This document shows, piece by piece, positions 7,486-15,694 of a stretch of 21,452 nt of DNA; within the stretch, counting starts at the first letter, position 1; the number at the start of each line of letters is the position of its first letter. The notes beneath the pieces are model-generated. The model saw only the letters and a program-made list of their open reading frames with translations, had not been told where the DNA came from and did not search any database. A program made the position numbers and the translations under genes. The stretch is from CBDHHC01 sp050633205 (GTDB taxonomy: Bacteria; Pseudomonadota; Alphaproteobacteria; Rhizobiales; CBDHHC01). The stretch covers positions 1-21,452 of the forward strand of contig JBOEGA010000118.1 of NCBI GenBank assembly GCA_050633205.1. The letters are read 5' to 3'.

Positions 7486-8163
7486 ATGGCCAATAGATCT
7501 GTCTTTACCGCAATTCTGGCAGTAACTGCTTCAATAGCTTCTTACTCAGTATCAAATGCAACAATGCTTGCTGCCTCAAAAGAGGCTCACTCCGCCAATA
7601 ACCGAGCAACAAACATCATTAAGGTGCACGACCGCTATCAGAAACATTATCATGATAGTTATGGCCGGTCCCGTCCGAGAAAGTCAGTTGACCAGGTAAA
7701 ATTCAAACTGGAAAAAAGAGGCTACAAAAAAATTCGCATACTTGATAATCAATCCCCGATCTATCTCTTCAAGGCATGCAGGGACGGCGTTAAATACAAA
7801 TTCGCTATACGGGACACTGGTGCCATTAAATACCGCAATAAAACTGGCTACTGCTCGCGCAGACGCCACAGGGAAGCAGACAACTATAACGGTCATGACA
7901 GAAGGTACAATGATCGTCGCTACCATGATGATGGTATCAGCCCCTCAAAAGCCCTTAGAATTGTAGGGCAACATGGTTATGGCAGAGCTTATTTTGTAGA
8001 TCGCCAATTGCCTGTATACAAGCTGAACGCCTGCAGAGGTGGAACACGCTACAAGGTATCCGTAAATGGCTACGGTAAGATAACAAGAAGCCAGAGAATA
8101 GGCTATTGCTCTACAGGAAGCCGCTATATCGACTACTGGAGATCCCCTCGTCGCTTCAGATAA
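7486..8163 (+). CDS. secreted basic protein with two PepSY-like Cys-containing repeats
   Basis: 225 residues. A Sec signal peptide covers about residues 1-25 (cleavage near SNA). Two homologous units follow, about 67-123 and 152-208. Each runs through a GY or HGY turn, a D.Q.P.Y strand, an AC-R segment (Cys98, Cys183), a KYK/RYK strand and a terminal GYC (Cys123, Cys208). The two cysteines per unit suggest one disulfide in each, formed in the periplasm. The linker (124-150) is rich in His, Arg, Asp and Tyr. The layout resembles small periplasmic PepSY-like proteins of unknown function; I recognise no enzyme motif. The gene stands alone between a long upstream AT-rich region and a strong terminator. 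Confidence 0.75.
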   Translation: MANRSVFTAILAVTASIASYSVSNATMLAASKEAHSANNRATNIIKVHDRYQKHYHDSYGRSRPRKSVDQVKFKLEKRGYKKIRILDNQSPIYLFKACRDGVKYKFAIRDTGAIKYRNKTGYCSRRRHREADNYNGHDRRYNDRRYHDDGISPSKALRIVGQHGYGRAYFVDRQLPVYKLNACRGGTRYKVSVNGYGKITRSQRIGYCSTGSRYIDYWRSPRRFR

Positions 8164-8204
8164 CCAGGCGAAACCGGAAGGTAAGCCCTTAAAGATCGCA
8201 ATAT

Positions 8205-8235
8205 AGCCCGAAGCCACAGCTTCGGGCTTTTTTTT
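8205..8235 (+). terminator. intrinsic terminator
   Basis: AGCCCGAAGC (8205-8214), loop CACA, GCTTCGGGCT (8219-8228), followed by a long T run. It has a perfect 10-bp GC-rich stem, 41 bp after the stop codon of the secreted repeat protein, and is a textbook rho-independent terminator. Confidence 0.93.
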
Positions 8236-8394
8236 ATTATTTTGCCCCAATTAGAACGGATCCTGACCCTAAAAGCTAATTTACCATATTATTTCTGTTG
8301 ATTATCAATAGCAGGGACTTAATTTATCCCATATATTTTTATAAGGGCCTTATTAAAGAGCAAATAGCAATATGCTGAATAAGAAGAAACAACA

Positions 8395-9081
8395 ATGGTC
8401 GACTATAGCTACTTATCCGCCTCCAACAGGCAGCAGCCTGCACAACGACATAAAATTGAGGGACAGGTATTACTCAGTGGAAAATATGAGGTACCTCTGT
8501 ACTGGTATGCCCTCTTTTCTCCTCACGATATAAAATACCCCAAGTTCAATGATGAAAAAGAAGATGGATTCTGGTACCGGGAGCAACCACCATACCTGAT
8601 CACCTCTAAAGAAAAAGCTATCTCAAGACTCGCTTTCAGGCAAAAATATTTATTCAAACTGCTTAATAAGGATCAAATTGTTCTTTATGATCAGTTCTCA
8701 GAAATAATTAAATCTGCAGACTATTCATACTTTCATCTCTACGCTGACCCAATTGTGCGCAGCTTTGAATTTGGAATACTAAGAAAAAAAATGCTGGATA
8801 CTCTCCATAGTTTTGAGCGTTTGGAAAACCCTATATCAGACGTAGACCTGCTATTCTCGCCGATATCACATGAACTTGGAGTAGATCCCAAATCCTTTCC
8901 TCTGGCTTGGATAATGCCCACCTTTATTATAAGAAAAATACAGCATAAAATCTGGGAATGGAAAGGTATTTCAATATATGAAAGAGATACTATTCCCTTG
9001 CGAAGTGAACGAAGTTTTGTCCCTCCCTCGCAATTCAATTTAGTTGGGTCAGGAGAATCTATAGACGCTCCATGGCAATAG
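8395..9081 (+). CDS. hypothetical protein
   Basis: 228 residues, not recognised. It has no signal peptide and no clear membrane helix, so it is probably cytoplasmic. It is rich in aromatic residues (many Tyr, Phe and Trp, for example YWYALF near residue 36 and WEWKG near residue 188), and its middle part looks helical. The ATG at 8395 is preceded by AAGAAGAAACAAC, a plausible A/G-rich binding site. It sits alone: a terminator lies upstream, and about 360 bp separate it from the autoinducer synthase gene downstream, so a shared function is not indicated. Codon use looks like its neighbours. A real gene is likely because of its length and lack of competing frames. Confidence 0.65.
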   Translation: MVDYSYLSASNRQQPAQRHKIEGQVLLSGKYEVPLYWYALFSPHDIKYPKFNDEKEDGFWYREQPPYLITSKEKAISRLAFRQKYLFKLLNKDQIVLYDQFSEIIKSADYSYFHLYADPIVRSFEFGILRKKMLDTLHSFERLENPISDVDLLFSPISHELGVDPKSFPLAWIMPTFIIRKIQHKIWEWKGISIYERDTIPLRSERSFVPPSQFNLVGSGESIDAPWQ

Positions 9082-9439
9082 ATTTCATTCGCAACAACAA
9101 CGCAAAAGAATATGCAAACGGTTAGAAATGTTATTTTTTTTCTAACTTAAGTTAAAAAATACAAAAGAAAATAACACTGGTGCATTTATGCACTTTATAG
9201 GTGCATTACACATTTAACCAATTGAATTTAAAAGATAAAAATAAGTGTCACAAAGATTTTTAGGAATTCAGTATTCTACTGTTCATACTGGAGTACCTTT
9301 TAGTTTTCAATACGTTAACAAATTATTAATGTTAGTTGCAATGTTACCTACCTTTAGGTATTAGCCTTTTTGTCCCTATGTGAGACCATAATTAGACGTT
9401 TTAATGTCTGGGTTCCCAAGATTCCCGAAAGGTGCCCCA
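9082..9439. other. upstream region of the autoinducer synthase
   Basis: About 360 bp of AT-rich non-coding DNA. Contents: a GTTAGAAA/TTTCTAAC hairpin (9121-9146) that may end the preceding transcript, the 12-bp palindrome TAACTTAAGTTA (9143-9154), the GGTGCATT boxes described separately, and a TACCTA-CCTT-TAGGTA inverted repeat (9345-9360) about 80 bp before the synthase start. Confidence 0.45.
9179..9207. promoter_or_regulatory. candidate operator: tandem GGTGCATT boxes
   Basis: GGTGCATT occurs at 9179-9186 and again at 9200-9207, exactly 21 bp apart (two helical turns). The first copy is part of a near palindrome, GTGCAT-TT-ATGCAC (9180-9193). This phased arrangement upstream of the autoinducer synthase suggests binding of a dimeric regulator. 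The repeats are seen directly; the function is inferred. Confidence 0.4.
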
Positions 9440-10702
9440 ATGACAAAAAAGTTACAACAGTCAAACATCAGACATATATATTCAAGAAGTACAAGAGACC
9501 CGGACTTCCTGTATGATAAGGTTGACACTTATTACCAGAAGCGTGTGAAAGAAGAATTCCAGGGTACACACCCATTGAAAGGCAGCTCCCCCGGTCCAAA
9601 CTCTGTACTCATGCGGAGTAATGATTATCTTTGTCTCTCAGGAGATAAAAGAATACTAAAGGCTAAAATCAGGGCTCTGAGAAAATTAGGGCATGGAGAT
9701 TCTGCATCAAGAATCTGGGGGTATCACAGTCAGGACTTAATGCGTGAATTTGAGTTGCGCATGGCAGGCCTCATGAAGGCGGAAGATGGAGTTCTTTGCA
9801 ACTCAGGATATTCAGCAAATGTAGGTCTTATACAGGCGTTCGCAACCCCGGAGACTCCTGTCTACATCGACATGTTAGCACACATGTCTCTATGGGAAGG
9901 CATATCAAGTGCAAAGGCAGAGGCAAAGCCTTTCAGACACAATGATCCTAATCATCTGGAACGGCAGGTTAAAAAATACGGACCAGGTTTTATCGCGGTA
10001 GATGCCTTATACAGCACAGACGGCGATATAGCTCCTCTTGAAGAGATTGTTCAGATCTCGGAGAAATATGGCTGCGTACTTATTGTCGACGAAACCCATT
10101 CTTTCGGGGCACAAGGCCCAAATGGTGCAGGAATTGTTGTTCAGAAAAAATTAGCCGACAGAGTTCACTTCAGAACCGTAGGCTTGTCTAAAGCTGTGGC
10201 CAGCCGGGGCGGTATGGTCTTGTGTTCAAAAAGAAATGCTGAATTCTTTGGGTATGAAGCTTTTCCCAATATATTCAGCACATCCGTTTTGGAACATGAA
10301 GTAGTAGGATACAATGCTGTCCTTGATATACTCCAGTCCGATGATTGGAGACCGAAAAGACTACACAAGAACCATGCATTTTTGAAAAAAAATCTGTCTG
10401 CACTGGGATACAATGTAGAAAGCAGCAAAACGCAGATTATCTCACTGGAACCAGGAGAAATTTTAAAAACAATTAAACTCAGGCAGGTACTTGAGGAAAA
10501 TGATATATTTGGCTCAGTTTTCCTTTCCCCCGCAGTCCCCGATAAACGTAGCCTGATTAGGTTCACCGTAAACTGCGGTCTCTCGACGAAGCAGCTACAC
10601 TACGTCATTGATGTATGTAAAAATATTCGGGAAGAAGTTAAAATGGAAGAGTGGCGTTCAACAAGACGACTAAACCGTTATATTAAATCAAACGCCGCAT
10701 AA
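9440..10702 (+). CDS. cqsA: CqsA/LqsA-type alpha-hydroxyketone autoinducer synthase
   Basis: PLP-dependent alpha-oxoamine-synthase-family enzyme that joins an acyl-CoA to an amino-acid substrate to give an alpha-hydroxyketone (or its amino precursor) signal such as CAI-1 or LAI-1. Seen in the 420-residue product: SNDYLCLSG, a glycine-rich CNSGYSAN, the CqsA-typical IDMLAHMSLWEG, HNDPNHLE, VDETHSFG (Asp217 contacts the PLP ring nitrogen; His220) and the Schiff-base lysine Lys251 in GLSKAVASRGG. The ATG at 9440 is preferred because AGG lies eight bases upstream; an ATG at 9404 would add 12 residues but lacks a binding site. A six-TM sensor kinase and a non-DNA-binding response regulator gene follow within 4 kb, matching the Legionella lqs gene set more than Vibrio cqsAS. 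The acyl chain cannot be predicted. Confidence 0.88.
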   Translation: MTKKLQQSNIRHIYSRSTRDPDFLYDKVDTYYQKRVKEEFQGTHPLKGSSPGPNSVLMRSNDYLCLSGDKRILKAKIRALRKLGHGDSASRIWGYHSQDLMREFELRMAGLMKAEDGVLCNSGYSANVGLIQAFATPETPVYIDMLAHMSLWEGISSAKAEAKPFRHNDPNHLERQVKKYGPGFIAVDALYSTDGDIAPLEEIVQISEKYGCVLIVDETHSFGAQGPNGAGIVVQKKLADRVHFRTVGLSKAVASRGGMVLCSKRNAEFFGYEAFPNIFSTSVLEHEVVGYNAVLDILQSDDWRPKRLHKNHAFLKKNLSALGYNVESSKTQIISLEPGEILKTIKLRQVLEENDIFGSVFLSPAVPDKRSLIRFTVNCGLSTKQLHYVIDVCKNIREEVKMEEWRSTRRLNRYIKSNAA

Positions 10703-10723
10703 CAAAATCTGTATCTGAGAACC

Positions 10724-10758
10724 TGGCGAAGCAGTCGAAAAACACTTCTGCTCCGCCA
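10724..10758. terminator. imperfect hairpin between convergent genes
   Basis: An 11-base arm at 10724-10734 pairs with 10748-10758 with a single mismatch, around a 13-base loop. It lies between the 3' ends of the synthase gene (+) and the DUF4261-like gene (-), where a bidirectional terminator is expected. No T run follows on either strand, so it may act weakly. Confidence 0.4.
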
Positions 10759-10769
10759 TTAGAAAATGA

Positions 10770-11681
10770 CTACCTGCCCTTTAGCAAAGTTAATAAAAAC
10801 CTTGACGGGACACTGCTTGTTGCGTTCTTCCAGCTTAACCTGAAATACTCACTATTGCCTAACCACAATGCCTCACCACTTTTAAGAACTGGACCATTTT
10901 TAAAAATAAATTCGATAGCACTATATACTTGCCGGCCGAGTATCTGTGGCTTGGATTGTAAAGGAAGAACCTCAAGCTCATACCCTGTAAATGCTTCAAG
11001 GCCAATGGTTCTTGCCCCGATTTTACCACCATCCATATTACCCGTTAGACGAAGCCCAACCCACATCATAAATGGTAAGCTGGCCCCTGCATCACTTTGA
11101 TTTTTACTCTTGAGTGTAATCGCTTTTTGAATAGCCTGCTCACTGTTCTTAAACTGAGCATGGCTGAAAAGAGTATCTGAATGACTCCAGTAATGCCCCA
11201 ATGGCTTTTGTAACTTACTGATAATACCGGAAACCTGGACCACACCGATAGCCCCCGGAATACTCTGTGTCATGTTTTCAGGTTTCAGAAATGGGGAAAT
11301 AACGACATGGGCACGTTGCTTTGATACAATATATTTTCCGTTATCAAGCCCAAACCCGAATTTGAGAACATCATCAAATGTTCTGAGCGGAACCGATTGC
11401 GAAACATTGATAACGATAAATGGTACTTTCTCGACATATACGAGATAAGTATCCTTATATTTTTTCAATACTTTAACAGAAAAATCCTTGATGCCATATG
11501 AACGCGCAGCAGCCTCAAGTCTTCTTGGCGTAATATATACTCGCTTCGAAAACAGCATCATATTAGTTACAGCCGGAAGTTGCGCTGTTCTCGCGGTCTG
11601 CCCCATGGATTCAGAGGTAAAAGAAGCATTCCCTGCAGCAATAACCAGAAATGTAAAGAAAATGGTTTTAAACCAGCGCAT
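10770..11681 (-). CDS. exported DUF4261-like protein
   Basis: 303 residues starting at the ATG at 11681, which has AAGGA seven bases upstream; a TTG at 11702 is a poorer start. The first 20 or so residues form a Sec-type signal or anchor (positive start, hydrophobic core). The C-terminal half has the pattern I associate with DUF4261: a GAIGV.. strand, HYW, SLPFMMWVGLR, TIGLEAF, YELEV, then a helix and NGPVLKSGE. The function of DUF4261 is unknown; members I recall are cytoplasmic and lack signals, so the export signal is odd. It lies convergent to the autoinducer synthase and 167 bp downstream of the sensor kinase on the same strand, so it may be co-transcribed with the kinase and take part in signal handling. 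The family assignment is by eye. Confidence 0.6.
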   Translation of the reverse strand: MRWFKTIFFTFLVIAAGNASFTSESMGQTARTAQLPAVTNMMLFSKRVYITPRRLEAAARSYGIKDFSVKVLKKYKDTYLVYVEKVPFIVINVSQSVPLRTFDDVLKFGFGLDNGKYIVSKQRAHVVISPFLKPENMTQSIPGAIGVVQVSGIISKLQKPLGHYWSHSDTLFSHAQFKNSEQAIQKAITLKSKNQSDAGASLPFMMWVGLRLTGNMDGGKIGARTIGLEAFTGYELEVLPLQSKPQILGRQVYSAIEFIFKNGPVLKSGEALWLGNSEYFRLSWKNATSSVPSRFLLTLLKGR

Positions 11682-11848
11682 TATTTTTTCCTTTTTGCCC
11701 AACCCTAATACAAACCACTATTCATATACAACAGCACCTGTTCGGGATTTTTATTTTTATTACTTCTTTACGATGCCCCGGATGTGAGACAGCAAAATAG
11801 CCGCCCACTTTCCTGACAATTATATACCACAAGGATATCTGTTGACCT

Positions 11849-13225
11849 TTATGTGGGGGCCGCCGGAGGAGCTGGCAACCTGAGAGGAACAGTAGCGCTA
11901 TGTATTTTAGGTAAAGTTATAACAAATTCTGTACCACGCTCCAGAATGGAGTTGCATATTATTGTCCCACCAAATCGTTCAATGACCTGCCTGGAAAATG
12001 ACAACCCCACACCCGCTCCGCTTCCCTGCGAACCGGAGAAAAAAGGAATAAAGATATAGTTTATTATTTCAGCCGGCATTCCCTGTCCGGTATCCCGGAA
12101 AATAAGAGAATTCGTATTCTGACCACTTTGCAATTTGATTGTTATCTGTCCACGACCTTTGGCATGAATTGCCCTGAAAGAGTTTCTCATCAGATTAAAA
12201 AGCACATGCACCATCAGAACTTCTGTACCCCAGTATTCAAAGTCCTCTTCCACATCAATCGTAATCAGTAACTTCTCTCCTGTTCTGAAGTGATAACGCT
12301 CAATAGCCTTATCAATTGTCTCCTTAGCTGAACATATGGAGAATTCCTCGGCAGATATATCTTCGCTTCTGACATTCATCAACAACATATCAATCATCAG
12401 ATTTGCCGAAGAAGAATGATCTTTGATCCTCTTCATACTGCCATTAAATCCGTCGATTTGAGAACTTGAAATACGCCCTCCGGGCCAGCCTTTTTGAACG
12501 GCCCATGCATAACAGTCAGTAAACTTCGGAATATATTTAGAGACTTTTTCTGCTTCCAGTTGAATCCCCAGAAGAGGAGTTCTCATTTCATGGGCAATAT
12601 GACTTGCCAGTGTGGCCGCAGCATTCAGTTTAGCCTTGGAAATAACATCATCACTATAATTCAGAAACACAATACCAAGAAAAGTAAAGCCCAGTATGGG
12701 AAGAGCAGTCAGCATCCCTGGAGGAACCTCAAAGACCCCGGTCTGGGAAACATAGAACAGATACCCCATGGCCGCTCCGATGACTGTCGCAATAACAAGA
12801 TTAATTGTATCATACATAAAAACCACAAACAGCAGGCCGGACATTGCCGAAAGTTGCCAGGCAATACTGGCTTCATTCATGAGAAGCATCGCGGAAAAGA
12901 AAAAGGGAACACCATACAGCATTGCCACATAAGAATAGAGGATGCGATACCTTCTCAGTCTTTTGGGCCAGAATGGAGAAACAAAGATAATAAAAGATAG
13001 TACAAAGCCGATACACCTCAATACGATGCTCTCATATTGTTGAGGAAAGAGATGTGTCCATATAAAGTAATAAAGCGGAAACCCGATAGTACCAATCAAA
13101 GACATAAATCTTATTTTGAACTCGGCTACCGCATGAAACTCAATATAGGAACTTTTGGCTCGCTCAAATAAACGGACAGGGTGAAATTTATAACCTATAA
13201 ATTCAAATATTTTATAGAATAGCAT
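11849..13225 (-). CDS. six-TM sensor histidine kinase, CqsS/LqsS type
   Basis: 458 residues. The N-terminal sensor region has about six hydrophobic helices (roughly 41-58, 69-86, 96-115, 125-137, 140-158, 172-189) with almost no periplasmic loops, as in CqsS and LqsS, which detect hydrophobic alpha-hydroxyketones. The kinase core follows: H box SHIAHEMRTPL with phosphorylated His212, N box NLMRNSFRAI (Asn348), G1 DTGQGMP (from Asp378), F box FIPFFS and G2 GAGVGLSF. There is no receiver domain, unlike Vibrio CqsS, so phosphate must pass to a separate regulator, most simply the divergent one 162 bp away. The tail after the core is short and rich in Ala and Pro. The ATG at 13225 is preceded by GAGAAG. 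Ligand recognition is inferred from topology and context. Confidence 0.85.
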   Translation of the reverse strand: MLFYKIFEFIGYKFHPVRLFERAKSSYIEFHAVAEFKIRFMSLIGTIGFPLYYFIWTHLFPQQYESIVLRCIGFVLSFIIFVSPFWPKRLRRYRILYSYVAMLYGVPFFFSAMLLMNEASIAWQLSAMSGLLFVVFMYDTINLVIATVIGAAMGYLFYVSQTGVFEVPPGMLTALPILGFTFLGIVFLNYSDDVISKAKLNAAATLASHIAHEMRTPLLGIQLEAEKVSKYIPKFTDCYAWAVQKGWPGGRISSSQIDGFNGSMKRIKDHSSSANLMIDMLLMNVRSEDISAEEFSICSAKETIDKAIERYHFRTGEKLLITIDVEEDFEYWGTEVLMVHVLFNLMRNSFRAIHAKGRGQITIKLQSGQNTNSLIFRDTGQGMPAEIINYIFIPFFSGSQGSGAGVGLSFSRQVIERFGGTIICNSILERGTEFVITLPKIHSATVPLRLPAPPAAPT

Positions 13226-13387
13226 TTACTTCTCACGGCAAATCACATTAATGACAGCATTTATATTTAAATACTTCAACCATTTTCTGGCTATACTATT
13301 ATATAACCCTCGGAACAGTCACGATTAATATAAAAACAGCATATGCTCTTTATATGTTTTTTGTACAATTGAAATAAGATAACTGCA

Positions 13388-14389
13388 ATGCAACCATACT
13401 ATCATCCGACATCAATAACCATTATCGATGACGATCCGATATTTCTGGAAAGTTTCTCTTTCTATCTGAGCGATGACTTCAGGTGTCATACATTTTCTTA
13501 TCCTGATGAAGGCTTGCGTTATATACATCATCAGGAGCAGTTACGCCATAAGACACAACACTATTTTCTTGAAAACACCAGACAGGCAGATCCCCGCGAA
13601 ACAACAGAACACAATAATCTCAGATTGAAACCGCTCCATATTTATAAAGGCCTGCAATCTACAAAACGTTTTGAGCGTATATCTGTTGCAATCGTAGACT
13701 ATGATATGCCTGGCATGAATGGATTGGATGTTTTCAGACAAATCTCATCATGCCCGATTCAAAAAGTACTTCTTACAGGAAAAGCCAGCATTGAGACTGC
13801 CATTGGTGCAAAAGAAGACGGAATAATTGATACTTTTCTGATGAAACAGGAACATAACCTGTTTAACAGAATTCATTCAGAACTGAAAAAACTTCAGAAA
13901 AACTATTTTGAGAATATCGCTGGACGGGTCATCTCGGCAAAATGCCAGCATAATATTGCCTTTATGGAAGACCCCGCCTTTCAGAGCACCTTCGAAGATC
14001 TTGTTCATAACAGACAGGTGGAAGAATACTATGTAAGTACCTCTCCCACCGGAGTACTTATGATCCAGAATGACGGAAGTATCAGTTTTCTTCACGTCAA
14101 CACTGAAAAAGAGCTGTTAGACAATATTGCAGTTGCAGAACAATATTCAGCCCCCAGACAACTTATTGAGCTATTGGAAACTCAAAAAGTTCTGTCTATT
14201 TTTCCAACAGAAGGTGGATATTACCGTTCAGAACATGAAAAAGACTGGAATGAATATATTTGGCCGGCACAGCAGATAACCGGACAAAAGGCAAACTGGT
14301 ATATCAGCCTAATCGATAATGATGCTCTCCCGGATACACTCTCCGGAAAAATTGCTTCGTATAATGATTTTCTCGACGCCATATATTAG
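13388..14389 (+). CDS. LqsR-like response regulator with receiver insertion, no DNA-binding domain
   Basis: 333 residues. Receiver motifs are seen: acidic Asp14-Asp16, phosphoacceptor Asp104 in VDYDMPGMNG, Thr130 in LLTGKAS and a Lys153 in FLMKQ (Gln instead of the usual Pro). The phosphoacceptor normally lies near residue 54; here about 45-50 extra residues rich in His, Gln and Arg (about 48-95) separate the first helix-strand part from it. The C-terminal 150 residues have no helix-turn-helix or enzyme motif that I know; the strands around TSPTGVLMIQNDGS recall output domains of other stand-alone regulators, and LqsR likewise lacks a DNA-binding domain. It is divergent from the six-TM kinase, its likely phosphate donor. 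The ATG at 13388 has only a weak upstream site. Confidence 0.75.
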   Translation: MQPYYHPTSITIIDDDPIFLESFSFYLSDDFRCHTFSYPDEGLRYIHHQEQLRHKTQHYFLENTRQADPRETTEHNNLRLKPLHIYKGLQSTKRFERISVAIVDYDMPGMNGLDVFRQISSCPIQKVLLTGKASIETAIGAKEDGIIDTFLMKQEHNLFNRIHSELKKLQKNYFENIAGRVISAKCQHNIAFMEDPAFQSTFEDLVHNRQVEEYYVSTSPTGVLMIQNDGSISFLHVNTEKELLDNIAVAEQYSAPRQLIELLETQKVLSIFPTEGGYYRSEHEKDWNEYIWPAQQITGQKANWYISLIDNDALPDTLSGKIASYNDFLDAIY

Positions 14390-14406
14390 ACATTGACGTC
14401 AAAATA

Positions 14407-14435
14407 AAAAGCCAGACAGAAACTGTCCGGCTTTT
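14407..14435. terminator. bidirectional intrinsic terminator
   Basis: AAAAGCCAGACAG (14407-14419), loop AAA, CTGTCCGGCTTTT (14423-14435); 12 of 13 pairs match. A-rich and T-rich flanks make it work on either strand. It sits between the convergent ends of the LqsR-like gene and the TPR protein gene. Confidence 0.85.
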
Positions 14436-14467
14436 GCTAATACAGGAAATACGATAGAAAACAGAAC

Positions 14468-15022
14468 TTACGATTTTCCAGCTTTAAATTTTACGATTTC
14501 TTCAGAGAGCGTTTTATAGTGGTCGCAATCTTTGCCACAACGCTTTGCCAGCTCTTCCAGTTGCTTTTCAGCACCCTTTACATCACCTTTCTGAAGATAG
14601 CCTTCTCCCAGATACTGTCGTGCCTGATGAAAGTCAGCATTAATGGCAAGTGCTTTATTATAATATTTAATGCCTTCATCAACTTTACCGGACTTTCGGT
14701 TTGCAAATCCGATATAATTCAGGACACGTGGCTGATCCTGCTTTTTAATTCTCCAGAGTAAATCCAGCGCATTTTTATAATCTTTGGTCTCAATAAGTAG
14801 CTTGGCACCATTATAAAGGTCTTCGTCTGTTAAAACCTCTGCCGTTTTAAGCTCACACTTTTTGGTTTTTTCACTAAGAACAGCACCTGCAACACATTTC
14901 TCTACAGTTTTTGCTGGCTTGGCAGCTGGTGTATCATCACCTGCAGCATAAGCAGTACCGGAAACACAGAACATCAACGTTACAGCAACGGCAATTTTCT
15001 TTGCTATCTTCAATTCACTCAC
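14468..15022 (-). CDS. periplasmic TPR-repeat protein
   Basis: 184 residues. The GTG at 15022 is chosen because GGAG lies seven bases upstream and the product then begins with a clean signal peptide (SELKIAKK, hydrophobic core, cleavage at TAYA-A); the upstream ATG at 15049 would put the binding site inside the gene. A Pro/Ala-rich linker with two Cys follows, then about three tetratricopeptide repeats (roughly residues 65-170 of the mature region), including a recognisable A..YLGEGYLQKGD unit. TPR proteins act as protein-protein scaffolds; the partner is unknown. Two further cysteines lie near the C-terminus (CGKDC). It is convergent to the LqsR-like gene across a terminator and appears to be a single-gene unit. 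Confidence 0.8.
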   Translation of the reverse strand: MSELKIAKKIAVAVTLMFCVSGTAYAAGDDTPAAKPAKTVEKCVAGAVLSEKTKKCELKTAEVLTDEDLYNGAKLLIETKDYKNALDLLWRIKKQDQPRVLNYIGFANRKSGKVDEGIKYYNKALAINADFHQARQYLGEGYLQKGDVKGAEKQLEELAKRCGKDCDHYKTLSEEIVKFKAGKS

Positions 15023-15332
15023 AAGAACTCTCCTTTTATAAATATGCAAAGTCTACCTGATTAATAACAACTGGAAGCCTCTGATTATTCCTTCTTTTTT
15101 TTCTAAACGAATACAAACTGGATATAATCAGGCTAACCCTATGAATCTCCTGTGTTAAAAATACCATGTATTTCCAGCACAAATGGAAAACGCACACAAA
15201 AATCAAAATTAGTAAAAAAATTCTACATTTTGGTATTGGCAAACTACCAATCTATTTGTTATATGGCGTCATTCCAATTCGCAAGGGCGCTTTCAAACTG
15301 GCTTCAGGGCCAGTCAGAAAGCAAACAATTGT

Positions 15333-15408
15333 TCCCCAGTAGCTCAGTTGGTAGAGCAAGCGGCTGTTAACCGCTTTGTCGCTGGTTCGAGTCCGGCCTG
15401 GGGAGCCA
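15333..15408 (+). tRNA. tRNA-Asn (anticodon GTT)
   Basis: 76-nt cloverleaf. The acceptor stem TCCCCAG pairs with CTGGGGA, followed by discriminator G and an encoded CCA (15406-15408). The D arm is GCTC...GAGC, the anticodon loop CTGTTAA has GTT at 15366-15368 on an AGCGG/CCGCT stem, and the T arm GCTGG-TTCGAGT-CCGGC has one wobble pair. No duplicated 3' end is visible nearby that would mark an integration site. Confidence 0.97.
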
Positions 15409-15694
15409 CTTCTTTCAAAGTTTTACCAACACTTTGATATACGTACATTCAGCATATTTGGTTTCTGAATTTATCAGATATTTCTTATATTTTTGAGCTG
15501 TAACATTTCTCTTGTAATTCAAATGCACTGACCGATAATAGCAAGCTTGATCTGCACTCTTATTACACTGCAAAATACCTCTCATACACACTGGCTTGCC
15601 TGGCATCTTATCCACAGATAGACTTGTTTTTATTATTTAGTCAGTGTCACTTATTAGAGAACCCGTTGGCAGCATTATACGCAAGTAGATATTT

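Noticed and set aside
12494..13000. 168-codon plus-strand frame
   Set aside because: Lies antisense within the membrane kinase gene, whose frame has clear TM and kinase motifs.
15152..15370. 72-codon plus-strand frame
   Set aside because: Runs into the tRNA-Asn gene and has no protein-like features.
15333..15694. tRNA-Asn as a possible integration site
   Set aside because: No duplicated tRNA 3' end and no integrase gene within the window.
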